Assembly: GCA_030704615.1 (NCBI GenBank)
Contig: CM060732.1
Coordinates: 81,243,171-81,307,170, forward strand
Reading direction: 5' to 3'
DNA length: 64,000 nt
Source: Takakia lepidozioides
Lineage: Eukaryota > Streptophyta > Takakiopsida > Takakiales > Takakiaceae
Below, in pieces: positions 10,536 through 22,739 of this stretch. The notes beneath the pieces were generated by a model, which saw nothing but the letters and a program-made list of their open reading frames with translations, was not told where the DNA came from and made no database searches. Position 1 is the first letter of the stretch. Each line of letters begins with the position of its first letter. Position numbers and translations under genes: made by a program.

Positions 10536-10911
10536 TCAGACTTGAGGGCGCTCAGCTGACCTTCCGACACAACTGTGATCATTGATAGTTATCAGAACTT
10601 TGGCCTGGAATGCAATTGCATATGCATTTGGGTTGCAAAAAACCTCAAAGAAAACACCATCATCTCCTGTTTGCCGGTACTCCATTGTGTCCCATCTCCG
10701 TGGCCTCGTGGCCTTCTCCTTCTCTTTAAATGTCGTCAGGAGGCCGACGATGGCAGAGCTTAGACCCTTGGCTGCGTCTACTGAGAATAGCAGAGTGAGC
10801 GACGTCTCCCCGATGTGGAAGGTGATGGGGGGTTTCGCTGCGAGAATCAAGCAGATTCTTCCGATCAAAATTGCGGAAGGCCGAACACAATCCAAGCCTA
10901 AGACCAACTAA
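10536..10911. other. Overlapping unrecognised ORFs on both strands
   Basis: A 123-codon minus frame (10907-10536, starting MVLGLDCVRPSAILIGRICL) and a 109-codon plus frame (10582-10911) with an inner ATG at 10750 (MAELRPLAASTENS...) overlap completely. The inner plus ATG opens a 53-residue basic peptide of plausible composition, so a small exon is possible. I recognise neither product and cannot choose a strand. Confidence 0.2.
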
Positions 10912-11194
10912 GAAAAACACAACTACTTTACAGCCCACCGAAAACTTTGGATCAGCTCCACTGTCCCAGGTCCTCACTTCCCCGCTCACAAGTCTCTAGA
11001 AACAAAGAGAATCTGTCAATAAACACCATGGCTCCATTCGTAGTACAACAGTCGATTTATTTCCCCTGTCCCATCCCTGGCCGGGCAGCAGGAATAGTTG
11101 TATTTTCAGCTTATACTCTCGTATGTGTATGTGTATATGATGAATATATATACATACATATACATTATATAAAAAATACGTAAGAATTTATAGT

Positions 11195-11330
11195 TTGCAA
11201 TTCAATTCAAGTGAATTGCGAAATGACAATTCAATTGAATTGCAAATTAGGGTTATTTTCAAGCTGGTTTTTTTGCAATTGAATTGCGTACTTTTAGTGG
11301 GGTGATCAAGTGAATTGCGATGCATTTCAC
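11195..11330. repeat. Palindromic AATTCAATTGAATTG-type repeats
   Basis: The element CAATTCAATTGAATTG at 11227-11242 is its own reverse complement. Partial copies (aattcaattcaagtgaattgcg, ttgcaattgaattgcg, aagtgaattgcgatgc) lie on both sides within about 130 bp. An AT-rich tract with tatata repeats precedes it (11125-11175). Confidence 0.7.
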
Positions 11331-11354
11331 ATCAAGGCCTATTTGGAATTCCTT

Positions 11355-11545
11355 AGCCACGTTCCACATGGTGAAGAGGGGAGCGGGGACCGGGAATAGG
11401 GGAGCGAGTCGCATTCCACATGGCGAGGAGGGGAGAAGGGACCGGGAAGAGGGGAACAAGGACAATGGACAGGGATAGGGGAGCGGGCCTAGGAACAAGG
11501 AGCGGACAGAGGAGCGGACATTGGGAACAGGAGGAGCGGAGCGAG
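11355..11545. repeat. Purine-rich degenerate repeat (GGGA/GAGCGG)
   Basis: The plus strand is almost pure G/A, with repeated gggaccgggaataggggagc, aggggagaagggaccgggaa and gagcggacagaggagcggac units of about 20-45 bp. Frames on the minus strand (11353-11690) only reflect this repeat as P/S/L-rich peptides. Confidence 0.7.
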
Positions 11546-11599
11546 GATCTCTTCTCATTGGAAATAGGGTGGGCCATCGCAGTCCCTGAAATGTACTAA

Positions 11600-13080
11600 C
11601 AGTGCTTATCGATCTTGACAGGGCGCCCCGCCGGAACATCGCCGGTACGGCCATCCCCGGCTTGCGTGCCGACAAGTCTTCTCCGTGCATTATACATTTT
11701 TGTATTTCCCTTGTACTCTACTTGTGGCTGGCTAGTATTACGCTATATAATGAAACGACGAAGAGAACTCAGCCCAGTTCTTTATGCCTGACGTTATGGT
11801 CACGAGATGGTTTTTCTGCCATTTACAGGGAATTTCCCTGTAACCTTCATAATCTCCCTGACAGCTGGACATTTTACCCGCCGCGGCCCCTACCACCACC
11901 CGTGGAACCCTACTACTTTAAATGTAACTGCTAAACGATATGGGATAATAGCAAATTGGGAATAGTAAATCAAACCAAACTAAAGGATAATAGAAAGTTC
12001 AAAGACAAGAAGCTTTGTCACTGAATCATGATCTGTTTCATCAAAATAGTTTGATATATGGTCTTGCAGATTGTGGTAACTGTGTACAAATTTCTAAACT
12101 ACAAAGTAAATCTATTCAATTGTTGGAGTCTCTGTAAACTCAGAACTACTGGCATCTACATCTCTTTTATCATTCCAGGAGCAAGAGTCTTCTCTTTCAG
12201 AGTTGTGGCATCCTTCATCTTGATAACAGGACTAACCGGAGTCAAAACATCCTTCAGAAGACTAGCTGCCATATTAGGATCCACAATCGTGAGCGTTATA
12301 TTACTTATGAAACTGGTGGGGCTGACCGTAACGACCAGCTCCTGGGGGAAGGCGGAGCCCGCCTTCCCGCCGCCAGCCTCTGCTAAATATCTTAGTCATG
12401 ACTAAATCCATAGGGTTTCACCATTTTCCTACTTTCCTCAAGGGCGTTACCCCTCTTTGCAGCGGATCCACTAACTTACCCCTAGCTAGGTGTTTAGCAC
12501 CGTCTCCCGCCATAGCTCGTCCAGTGGCCCTTGGCTCTTCCTTGCAGCCTCGCAACACCCCTGCTTCACTCTACCTCGTTTATAAGACTCGCCTCTTCTC
12601 TACGCGTCTTTTAAGCTATCTCTTGTCTTTTTAGCGATTTATGGGCGAATATGTTCTGCGCCTGCTTGGTACCTCCTCTCTCGCCGGGCCCGCCGCATCA
12701 AGCCTCAGGATGCTCGTTCCACCCGTCAACTCAAAGCTCACTACACCAGCAGCTTCAAAGGCCACCTGACGGTGTATACGCTTATCCAAGTTCTATTTAC
12801 TTTCTCGATTCTTACTCTGGCGTTTTCAAGCTCCCCTATTTGGCGTTGGAAGGTCTACCACCCACCTCCTCTCTATGCTATGGAATGGTTACTCTACAGC
12901 TATGTCTATAGCGGCGCTCCACTCTACTTTGGGCGGACGGATTCTTCCCCACCCCCCATCCGGTGCACAAACCGAGCAGTCCCGTACGGTGCACAACTCT
13001 CAAGCAATGGTGTCTCTGACCTAGCGGATCTTATGTGCTACAGAATGCCCACGGGGAGGGCAGCTATCTATCTTGTGGCA
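11600..13080. other. No gene seen; contains one perfect 10-bp hairpin
   Basis: No convincing frame. At 12346-12368 GGGAAGGCGG, AGC, CCGCCTTCCC forms a perfect 10-bp stem with a 3-base loop. The stretch 12380-13080 is richer in GC and in short open frames than its surroundings and has a texture that made me consider an organellar insertion, but I could not place it in any organelle gene. Confidence 0.35.
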
Positions 13081-15641
13081 TGAAGGCAAGCCTCATCATT
13101 TGGCCCTCAAAGTCCCAGCCAATTCGCCGGATCCAGCAACCAGCAACTCAATGTCTATTCCCCATCAGGAAGCATACTCATCCCTCACTCATAATTTATG
13201 CCTCTCCTTCCTTTATTACAATCGTTTCCACACTTCCAGCTTTGCGTTCTCTTCAATTCATGCCCTACAGTGCCCACACATATCACCACTAAAAGACTCT
13301 ACTCAGTACTCAAGCGTTTGATCCTATTTGCCTGACTCACCCTTAAAATCCGTCCAACACCTCAAATCCTTTGCTCAAAAACCCCTCCTCTATATGTCCC
13401 AGCCATCGTCCAAGACCTTCTGCCCTACCATAACCCACCCCACTCCCACTGCAGATCCCCACACCACCTATTTCATACCCTACTGCTGCACACTGAACCT
13501 TCTCAGCCTGCCTAAGCTCTCGATATCAGCGTTGCTACCCTATTGGCACCTTGCTACACATCCAGCCTCTCTGCTCCTGCACCCAGCAGCTTACTCGCTG
13601 CCCGCCAACTCTGCAAATTGCATCCACGACCACAATATTCTATTAAATAAGTCCCTCAATTGCCACATTTCCTCTACACTCTCCCTCCCACAGTTGCACT
13701 GCCCCGCCCTATTTAATTACATAGCCACTCTGGCACCTCCCCCATCTCCTTTATACTACACTAGCTACATCCTCTCTCGTATAGGCTCCTCCCCCCCCCC
13801 TCCTCTCCTTTGTAGCTGTGCCCATACTCACCACCCTCCCCGTCCTCCTCCCTCAATTCGCCCCAATACACAGTTCACTGCCCTCTGTCCAGCTTCTCTG
13901 CCTCAGCTCTGAGCTTACTAGCCATCCCCCATCCCAGCCCTGCCAGTGCTCGCCCTCTGCCGAGCCATCCATCCTCACCAGCCCTGGTGCTCACATCCCT
14001 CCCCCCCCCCCCCACATCCCCACAGAAACAAAACTCTGACATGCCTCAGCCGAGCTACCCCTGGCCTTTTTGCACCCCACAGCCCATTACCTCCCAGTCA
14101 TGCCACCCCTCCTTACTCTTTACAATACCCAGCATCCTAAAACAACCTACCAATACCAACCTATCTCTCCTCCTCCTATCCTGCCAATCCCTCCCTTCCC
14201 CTAGTCGCCTGGCCCCACAACTCTGCCTCTGATCTGTGGCTTGACCCTACTAACCCCACTTGGTTCCCCAATTTATATGCCACTAGCTTTCTCTCCCAAT
14301 AGGTGCCCTTTACTTTCTTCCCAATGTCATGTTGCCTCACTTTGTATATTCCCATTATATGCCTTACATTGCCATCACTATATGCCCCTTGCTCTAACTC
14401 CCCTCTCTCTTTTACAGGCTGCGTGCCAAATCTCCACTCCATACATTACATATGTCCCACATATGTTCCTGTTCTCCATAGTCAACACCCACCTCTTCCC
14501 TCAACTTGGAGAGCCCTTTGGCTTAAGGGAAGATCTTTCTCTTCCCCTGATTCACTTGCCTACTTTAACAATTTTCCCTCCCAGGCTTGCCCACTATCAC
14601 CACCTGCTCAACCCTGTCACATCCAATCAGTACTGCCTTGTATTCATGCTCAAGAGCCCAAAGCGGCCCCAACTATCTCACCCTCTCATGCTGCCAAAGC
14701 ATTATGCTATTCCACCCTACCCCATTGCCCCAAAACACTGCCATTGGCATATTCTATGGCCTCAGCTCAATCCTCGGTTCCCTCACTCTATGTACTCAGC
14801 CAGTACCCTCCCTTACCCATTCCACCCAATTCACAACCCCCACACAGGTGAGTGCCACGGCCTATCTCTTATCATCCCTCCTGCCCATCTGCTTCCCACC
14901 CCCAGACCCCTTTTCCCTACCATGCTCTCCAGCTTCCCTTCAGCAACTATCTGTCCAACCCAACCCCCACCCAGCTATCCACAAACCAACCAACTTTAAT
15001 CCTATCTGCCTAGACTCTGCTAGACCCCTTTTGAGCGGGCCCTCTCCCAAGTCTATTCCCTGCCCCCTCCCCCTTTGGGGCTACCACATTCATGATAGCT
15101 ACCCCCCTAACAGTCTACCCCCCTCTTTACAATCTCGCCACAATGCCAGTACCTTTCTTAGCATATACAATATGGTCTTACTCTACACTACATCTTGTTC
15201 TAACCCTTACTTCCTGATTGCAGGCTATCCATACAACACTTACCACACAGCACACTCACACGTCCCCCTATGGGACTCTCCCACACAATGGTCCTATATA
15301 TTCCACTAAGTCAGTTACATATACCCCGCATATGTCCACTTAAATAATTTGCAAAAAGCTTCCACACCTCTAGCAATTACGCACATATGTTCCGCATAGG
15401 TACACTTGCCACACCAAATCTAGCACCACAATCTCTCACCACATTACTCTTGCAGCACCCTGCCCTGTCATCCCACAGAGCCCTCTACCCATTCCGAATT
15501 CCATCTCTCTAGCAATCACATATCACATGTAGGCCACACTGCCTACCCACCTCACAAGCTCACTCACAGGGTCCAACACTGCCTCACCATTTCAACCCCA
15601 CCCCCTGCCCCCTCCCAACATCCTTGTCACACCACCCTCCT
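13080..15641. other. C-rich, G-poor low-complexity region, possibly decayed LINE sequence
   Basis: The plus strand is dominated by C, T and A, with C runs at 13793-13802 and near 14007-14017. Long overlapping frames in all three phases (for example 13328-13912, 14241-14999, 14587-15309) encode only P/S/L/H/T-rich strings without domains, as expected when one strand lacks G. The same composition is seen in the real LINE at 18.6-22.7 and 29.7-34.3 kb, so this may be LINE-derived or 5' non-coding LINE sequence. That is inference. Confidence 0.4.
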
Positions 15642-15644
15642 TGC

Positions 15645-16936
15645 CACTATAGGAAAAAAAGAGGTTTTGTGACGCCCCGGCCACGCCGCGGCGTCGCAAA
15701 ACAGCCAAGTTTCGGGCATGCGGGAGGGGCCAATTTTGTGACGCCCAGGCATCGCAAGCCCGTCGCATGGGCGTCGCCAAAAAAACGTCGTAAATTTGCG
15801 ACCGATGGGGGTCGCAAATTTGCGCCACCGCAATTTGCGATGCCGGCGCGACATGCGACACCCGGACATCGCAAAAAAATAAAAATAAATCCTACTCTGC
15901 AATGCCGAATTAGCAATGTTCGAGGGTCGCAAAGTACGACACCCGGACGTCGCAGTTTAAGGGGGTACATTTTGAATTTAGGTGGGAAATTTGAATTCGA
16001 AATTTGAATTTCAAAAACTTGTTGACCATTGAGTCCGGCGTTGACCATCGGTTATGTCCAATGACGATATGTTCATTGTTCTACATATATTAGGCAATGC
16101 ATACTTGAACCGAGGACCTCCACGTTATAATATTTCTAAGACATTACAGACTAACCAACACACTTACGATACATATATGTATCACAAAAGCAATCTAAAT
16201 AAATAAATATATATATATATCAAGATTTCTTTCAAGTTCCTTCTAAGGGGGTCCCTCTTGTGACGTCGGGGAGTTGCAACCTCCACAGCCTTAGTAGCCC
16301 TAGCCCCAGCCCCAGCCCCCCAGCCCCCACCCGTCGTCGTCCGTTGTTGTTGCAAGCCCCATCGTCAAACGCCCACCAAGCGACATCCTTGTGATGACCT
16401 AAACTGACTACAACACCGTTGTGACCCCGACGCCGTTGCGACCCCTGGCGTCGCCCTGGCGTCGCAGGCATTACCCTAGCGCGGGGCGCCCCTAGCGACG
16501 CGCTTTTGTGACGTTGAGGGCCGCAAAGCCCAAAAAAAATAAAAAAAATAAAAAATCCCCATTGTGGCTATGCCGTTGCGACCCTGCCCCGGCGTCGCAG
16601 AGGCGCGGGGGGTGGAGGATTCGCCCTCCCTAGTGACGCTTTTGCGATGCCAGGACGTCGCAACGCTCTATTTTTTTTATATTATTTTTTTATTATTTTT
16701 TAATATATTTTCGGTATTGCGTCGCAAGAAAAAAAAATCCGTCACAGTGGGGCCCCCTTTCCCGTTCATGCCACCTTGCGACGGCTGGGTGTCGCAGCGG
16801 AGGATTGCGATGCCAGGGAGTCGCAAAAAAAACGCCGCGGGGTTTGGCGTCGTAGGCTCAGCGCCGCGCGGGGCGTGGGGGCGGGCTGTCGTCGGCACGA
16901 CCCCCCCCCCCCCCCCCCCCCATTTGCTCTATAGTG
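15645..16936. mobile_element. Complete non-autonomous CACTA (En/Spm) element, 1,292 bp
   Basis: The element starts CACTATAGGAAAAAAAG (15645) and ends CTCTATAGTG (16936), so both ends carry CACTATAG as an inverted repeat. It is flanked by a 3-bp target duplication TGC (15642-15644 and 16937-16939), the hallmark of the CACTA superfamily. The interior has the subterminal repeats typical of plant CACTA elements: TTGCGACG, GCGTCGCA and TGTGACGC occur many times in both orientations between 15660 and 15960 and between 16430 and 16870. No transposase or other gene is present. Frames inside (15592-16048, 16564-17301, 16677-17047) are by-products of GC-rich repeats. A 21-base C run lies at 16901-16921. 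Confidence 0.9.
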
Positions 16937-16939
16937 TGC

Positions 16940-17945
16940 CCAGATTTGATCCATATGCCATGGCAAGCCCTGAAAGAGATTACCTGCCAACTCACCAGCC
17001 CACTTCCCACAATCCAATCCCGCATCCCCAACCCAAGACCAAGTCAATCCTACTCCTACTTAACACCTTGCCACATGCAATACTCAGTATGCCAACACAT
17101 ATGCCCGAGCCCACACACTATACGACACAAAAGATAACCTGCCAACAATTTTCTCCCATCCCACGATGCTTGACCATCAGAATTCCCACTGTCAAAACAA
17201 ATGTCACTGGGCCCTGCCCCCTCAACTCCATTTACAGCTCATTCCCTCTGCCTGCACCCAATATTAACCACCAAACCACACGCTCCAGTTCCCATGGATG
17301 ATAGTGGATGGAAGTGAACCTTGAAGATGAATTGTAGATGTCAGAGAGGAGCACATGTGGGAATTTACAGCGCCAGAAAATCATAAAAGCTCTGCTCCCT
17401 AGAATTTTGCAAAGTGCCAGGGTTTTAGGAAATCCAGTGTTAGAGCACCATTGACTTGCCTATGTGACAGCCAAATGGGCAATCTTTAAGATAACATCTA
17501 GGGCTGAAAATTTATCATAATGCCAAAAAATTTGGACAAAACACCATGAAATGTTACTGTGCACTTACTTACCAGAGGAATTGGAAAACAAATATTACCT
17601 GATGGGTGTACTTGGGAAAGAAGCCAAAACAAGATAATACACCCCCAGATTTCACATACAAAGCAGCCTATCTGATTTTGGAAATTTTGGTCTGATTTTT
17701 TTGGGGAGGCAGTAGTTTAGGTGCCATATAATCAGATTATGGAGGGCCTTTGTCTAGAAAGATTCAACTCAATACTTCAATTTTGTAGTCAAACAATTTT
17801 TTCCATGCAATTTTTGAATATATTTACAAATTGGGGCATATTAGTTTTGTATAATCTCCCGAATGCAACGGTCAATTTGCCTATATTTTTGACAGGACAT
17901 GGATCTAGTAGATATGCACATAAGTATAAGGTTCATCCCCATGGA
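16940..17945. other. Flank of the CACTA element; no gene seen
   Basis: The C-rich composition of 13.1-15.6 kb resumes after the CACTA element until about 17300, then changes to AT-rich sequence with no recognised feature. Confidence 0.45.
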
Positions 17946-17949
17946 TGAT

Positions 17950-18086
17950 GGGGGGGTAAGAAGTTACACCCTCGTCCATAAGGTATGTACCCTTTTTTAG
18001 TGGGCCCACCAAAAAATAGCTCGTCCTTTAGGGGTTAATACCCAACTCTTCAAGTTGGATTAATTACCCCCCCCCCCCCCCCCCCC
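17950..18086. repeat. Possible short MITE with G-run/C-run ends
   Basis: The segment begins GGGGGGGTAA (17950) and ends TTACC(n) with 20 Cs (18067-18086), so its ends are inverted. The centre is nearly palindromic: TTTTTTAGTGGGCCCACCAAAAAA. GGTATGTACCC and GGGGTTAATACCC add further partial symmetry. It precedes the C-rich LINE sequence. A target duplication is not evident. Confidence 0.4.
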
Positions 18087-18651
18087 TGCTCTAGATCCCA
18101 CTACCTCCGCACTACCAACTCAAGCGCCGACTCCCAACCTCGAACCACCACACCCAACCTCACCCACAGTACACAGTGAAGAGCTGTTTACTGACAAAGG
18201 CATGCCACCACCTTGTCATGCGTTTACACTTCTTAATACCTCTCCTTACTCCAGCACCTCTCAGCCGCCGCACAGGCACAAAAGGCTAACGGCTCTAATT
18301 ACCACACCAAGACGACCCTGCCTCCAGGCTACCTCACACTGCAGCCATACTGCCCCCACGTATATGTTGCAGCCACACTCAAAGCCAGCCACTTCCTCCC
18401 CTCCACCACCTTGGCAATTTTGCCTCAGCCCGCCCTCTCCGCTCTCAGCACACTGCCCATCTCCCTCTTTTTCACAGCTCCCAACTGTTGGCTTTTCTCT
18501 ACGTATGTCTCTTTCCAAACTTGGTAGTACCCAGAAGAGTGTAGGCAGTATCCAAAAGCACCGTCGTCTCCTCTCTACTATAGTTACCCGAAGCAAATGA
18601 GCTAGCTCACTCCAGCTCGCGGCGCTCTGCTCCGCGTCCACAGCTAGTCAC

Positions 18652-20600
18652 ATGGATAAGGATTATGACATGGACATCCGCTGGGAAAAAGGCATGGATG
18701 TCAGCGACATGCACCCCTCCGACGAATTTTTCTTTGCAGCAGAGAATGCCTCTCAGGCCCGTTCCACACAGAGCCCTGCGTAGGCCAGCAATGAGCAGAC
18801 TCTAGCAGTTCAAGCAATCACCACCCCGTCATCTGCAACAACCCGGGAAACAGTGAGTCCTACCTCAAACTGCAAACACCTCGTCAGTGCAGCTCCCAGC
18901 CACCACCCCCCACTCCAATCGGTCAGCTAGCAAATCCAAAAGCGAGGCTGGCAGTAGCCTTGCTGACTCCAAAAAATCCAAAGGCACAGGCACACCAAGT
19001 CCCTCATCACATCATGGCTCCCTATTTCTCTCCAACATACAGCAATACTGGATGGGCTATCCCACACTCGAGCAGCATGTGAGGGACTCGGCGTTGCCCC
19101 TGGTAGCTGAGGACCGCTCCTCGTTTGAACTCCAACGCATTGGCCTTTGCAACTCGGAAATTCATGAAATGCGCCACTGCCCCAAGGCTTACCCGCACTT
19201 CCCCCAACTACACTACCCTTCAGTGAGGCACGATGGACGAGAACGCCAGTTTCTCTCCCTCACGCAGCTCCCCAAAGGCACCCAAATTGACCCCGTATCG
19301 GGCCTCTCAGCTTCGCCCGCGCACATTCTGATTCGCTTTGATAGCGACACTGACATGCCCAAGGAACAAGCGCTCTACCCGGCCCGCAAACACCTTAAAG
19401 CCATGAACATCCCACTTGGCAAGGTCCTCTACTCTCCGATCACAGCCTACACCAAGCGAGGGAGTAAAATGTGGAACGATTTTCTCAAGGTGGAGCTACT
19501 GCACCCAGCCACGGATGGCATCGTACTCCTCCAAGGCAACCACGCATTCGTCATGACCATGGCATCCGGGGAGCAGATGCAAGGTAAAATCGAAAAGGCA
19601 TATGACCTCCCCGCCTCACCCGACCACCACTCTCTCTATTTGGCCAGTGATATCCTACTTGGCAAAATAGCCAGCAAGCTAACCATGCATAATTTCATCA
19701 TGGAAACGCACCAACATGGAGACGAATTCAAAATCGTACAGGTTCAGAAGACAGGCCCAACATCAAAGTTTTGTTTCATCTATCTTGCTGCAACAGACTC
19801 CAAACAATGCATGTTAGAACAAGGGGTGCGAATTGAGCATACGTTGATCAAACCACAACTACGAACATAATGCTCCAGTATAATTGGTATCACTGCAACA
19901 CCACAGGAGGCCATTGCCGAGTGCAATGCCCTCACTCTGGTGGCAAAAAATCTCAACCCGCTTCATTCACAGTCGGCCACGGAAGATGCCCTCTATGGCA
20001 TCTTTGGCAAAGACAACGCTGAGCACATTCATTTCAACGCAATTGACAGGATGGAGAAAATTTGGCACACAGGGATGGCTCAAATCACCTGCAAGAACCC
20101 TAGTGTATATGCCAATGGTGCAACCGTCCACCAGTTCTAGTTATCGACAGACTCGTCAAATTCGAGCCTCACACGAATAGCCTCAATGGGGCTACCCCAC
20201 CAGTGGCCGAAATTCTGGAAAGACTGAGAGTGGCTAACATCAACCAAGCGTTGGCCGACGCTGTCAACTCCCTCACCATCAAATCAACATCGACTTCCAA
20301 GCATGGGCACGAATTCCTAATGTCGGAGATTGACAAGAATCTGGCTACGCACGCCATCTCTATTAAAACCGAATTCAAGGGTGATCCAGGGCGAGCATGG
20401 AGAACAGGGTCGCCCTCACCATGGCAACCCAGCACAAAGCTCACCACAATTACCTTGTGTCTCTCCAAGACTCCATCACCAAAAATCTTGGAGCTGATCT
20501 AGAAAACTTCTACAACCACGCTAAGCTAGTATTGGACAAACTGCCTCCCCCTCCAGGGGTGTCTACACAAGTCTCCCCCAACACCAAGGCGGATGTGTAG
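18652..20600 (+). pseudogene. LINE ORF1 (gag-like), broken
   Basis: ATG at 18652 opens MDKDYDMDIRWEKGMDVSDM and stops at TAG 18781. The main frame (18887-19870) starts with a Ser/Lys-rich segment (SKSKSEAGSSLADSKKSKG) and continues into a folded-looking region with HILIRFDSDTDMPKEQALY and SLYLASDILLGKIASKL, ending at TAA 19868. The same frame resumes past that stop as IIGITATPQEAIAECNALTL to about 20140. A frameshift then leads to LERLRVANINQALADAVNSL up to about 20400. The order ORF1, spacer, 2A-like motif, endonuclease supports ORF1 of the LINE that resumes at 29685. No zinc knuckle is seen. The stops at 18781 and 19868 can each arise from a Gln codon by C-to-T change. Confidence 0.6.
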
Positions 20601-21931
20601 GGTAGGGGCCCCTGGCTCTGATCGAGCTCCCGCTATCCACTCCCCTGGACTTCTTATCCGGGCCAACCACCATTGCCAAAGCATCTCTCCAGCTGCTTCC
20701 TGACCCTGCGCCGCCCACGCACACCCACCACGCTCAGTTGACAAGCACTCTCACCATGCATGCCAACACGGCTAATGCCTAAGTCTACGACAGATCGCCA
20801 CGGCCTAGTTCCTGCCAGCAGAAAGCGCCAGCTCGCTCTCCCTCTCTTAGTGCTCACTTTGCTCACACAACTTCTCTCTCTCACTTTTTGCCACAGCCAC
20901 TCTGTAATTCTCAATTCCAATATGCAATGTCATGATCTCTTCTCTACTTCCCTGCTCTGCCCCACACTTGTTCAAAGCACCCCCCTACTCCACCACCCTC
21001 CCCTCTTTGCCCCTGTCGTGATTCGGTGCTGCCATTGCGCGCGTGATGAACACTCTGGACCACCTGCAATCCATGACGAAAAATACCATGCCCGCGTCCC
21101 TACCAACACACCCTGCACTACCCGCACTCTTAGCTACTACTCCCCACATAACATCCGGTGCAATGCATGGCTTCCCCACTGTTCGTTCCCCAATATACAC
21201 AACCACACCCTCACGCCCTGCCTCTTCCTGCCACCCTCTCACCTCCTCCGCCATCACCCCAGAGTGAGCAGCTTTCCGCTCCCTGCCCACCAAGCCGTGC
21301 CCGTCACAATAACCCATCACCCGCCCTGCTCCTGGCACGTGGCCGATGATCATACGCGCCACATACCCCCTATTCAAAAATCCCAATAATCCCGCCTGGA
21401 TAGCCCGTGGCACCTTCACCGTCATTTCCCCCACTCACGAATGCCCTCATCTACATTCATCCTTACCCCCACTCATCCAGTCACGCAACTCATCCCCCCT
21501 GACCCTCACCACACTTTCATCCAGATCCCGTCACTTCATTACACCCATACCACCCTACAACCACCTACTCTACCTTCCCCCCCTAGCTACCATCCTCCGC
21601 TAACACCCCTACCCTTTCCCTCCACCCCCCCCCCCACTAGCCACCTCCCCCACCCTCCGATCCCAACCCTCAAGCCCATACCTTGGGCCCCTCTACATAC
21701 CTCTTCCACCCACTCAACCCCTTCCCAACACTCCACCCCCTTTCCAATCCACCACACCATTACATTAATTATCCAACAACTCTTCAACCCCCCGCCAGCC
21801 ACTCATAAACCCCGCCATACATCCCAAACCCTACCTTCCATGTACTTCCCCGAGGTCGATATCCCCTTGATAAGTCAAAACACTTTTATCATCACCTCCC
21901 CAAACCAAACAACCTATACACGGACATTTGT
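20600..21931. other. LINE spacer / upstream part of ORF2, C-rich
   Basis: G-poor sequence of the LINE between ORF1 and the 2A-like motif. Frames here (20760-21389, 21441-21935) have no domain and are P/T/S/H-rich. I cannot say whether any of it was translated. Confidence 0.4.
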
Positions 21932-21985
21932 TTGACCCTTCTACTTCTTCGCTATGGGGACATACACCCAAATCCCGGACCTTCG
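21932..21985 (+). other. 2A-like (ribosome-skipping type) motif at the start of LINE ORF2
   Basis: The frame reads LTLLLLRYGDIHPNPGPST, that is a hydrophobic Leu run followed by G-D-I-H-P-N-P-G-P. The 2A consensus is D-V/I-E-x-N-P-G-P, which separates two proteins during translation. Such motifs are known from several animal and trypanosome non-LTR retrotransposons. Here the Glu is His, so activity is doubtful. It lies upstream of, and on the same strand as, the endonuclease start at about 22640. Confidence 0.7.
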
Positions 21986-22629
21986 ACCCTCGAGGAAATC
22001 ATCAGTGAGTCCCCCATCGATGCACAATACAGATATGCATTATACTTTCAGCCGAACACCATGTTACTAATGCATAATTATAGACATATCACCGACCACT
22101 TTGCTCCCTTCTTCCCCCGTGACCCATCCACCCACCACCCACCAATGGCCCATGTTACAACCTTTGGACTCCCCACTAATCCCTGTCCAGCACTATCTAA
22201 AACCCTAAAAAACCTCCAAGCATTCCCACAGTCCCACCTTCTATTTGCTCTCATAATACTCATCTCTCCCTTGCCGGATACGTGTAACAGCTTTCTTCAC
22301 TCCCACTCTTCATCCCTCCTCCGTCCCTTCCTTTCAAAACTACAAGACCTGCCCCCGCACCCCCTACACACCATCCACTCCTCCCTAAATCTTCTATAGT
22401 CCCACCCGGGTATAAAGCCCTCGGAGACCACCTGACTACCATCACCACCCCAGATCCGGACGCCACCGAAACCACTCAAAAATTCCCATTCCTCTCCAAA
22501 GACATTCTCTTAGCCACACTAAGAGCCACCACCCCCCTTTCGATTTCTCCCCATCCCAGCCACCTACCCCACCCCCACCCCCCCCTATCACTACCCACTC
22601 CGTCTCACCATCCTCTCTGCCCACCACTA

Positions 22630-22703
22630 GCAATAGCTCCCTTAATATCACCTCATGGAATGTAGGCTCCCTAGCTACCAGTATACAGAGCCTCATCCAC
22701 CTC
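22630..22703 (+). pseudogene. LINE ORF2: first part of the apurinic-type endonuclease
   Basis: The frame reads LNITSWNVGSLATSIQSLIH, the N-terminal signature of the exonuclease-endonuclease-phosphatase fold (I-T-S-W-N-V, containing the first active-site Asn). This is the nicking enzyme of non-LTR retrotransposons, which exposes the primer for reverse transcription. The frame is cut after codon CTC at 22703 by the CACTA-type element and resumes in the same phase at 29685. ORF2 between the 2A-like motif and here is very degenerate. Confidence 0.8.
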
Positions 22704-22739
22704 CACTACAACAGATCCGGGCTTTTACGTCTGCTATTT

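Noticed and set aside
12380-13080. Possible mitochondrial DNA insertion
   Set aside because: The texture is suggestive but I could not match any organelle gene, intron or rRNA, so it is not listed as such.
13328-15309. Several 80-250-codon ORFs on the plus strand
   Set aside because: All three phases are open because the strand lacks G; products are P/S/L/H strings without any motif.
15592-17301. ORFs of 80-245 codons within and across the mini-CACTA element
   Set aside because: They follow GC-rich subterminal repeats and cross the element boundary; no domain.
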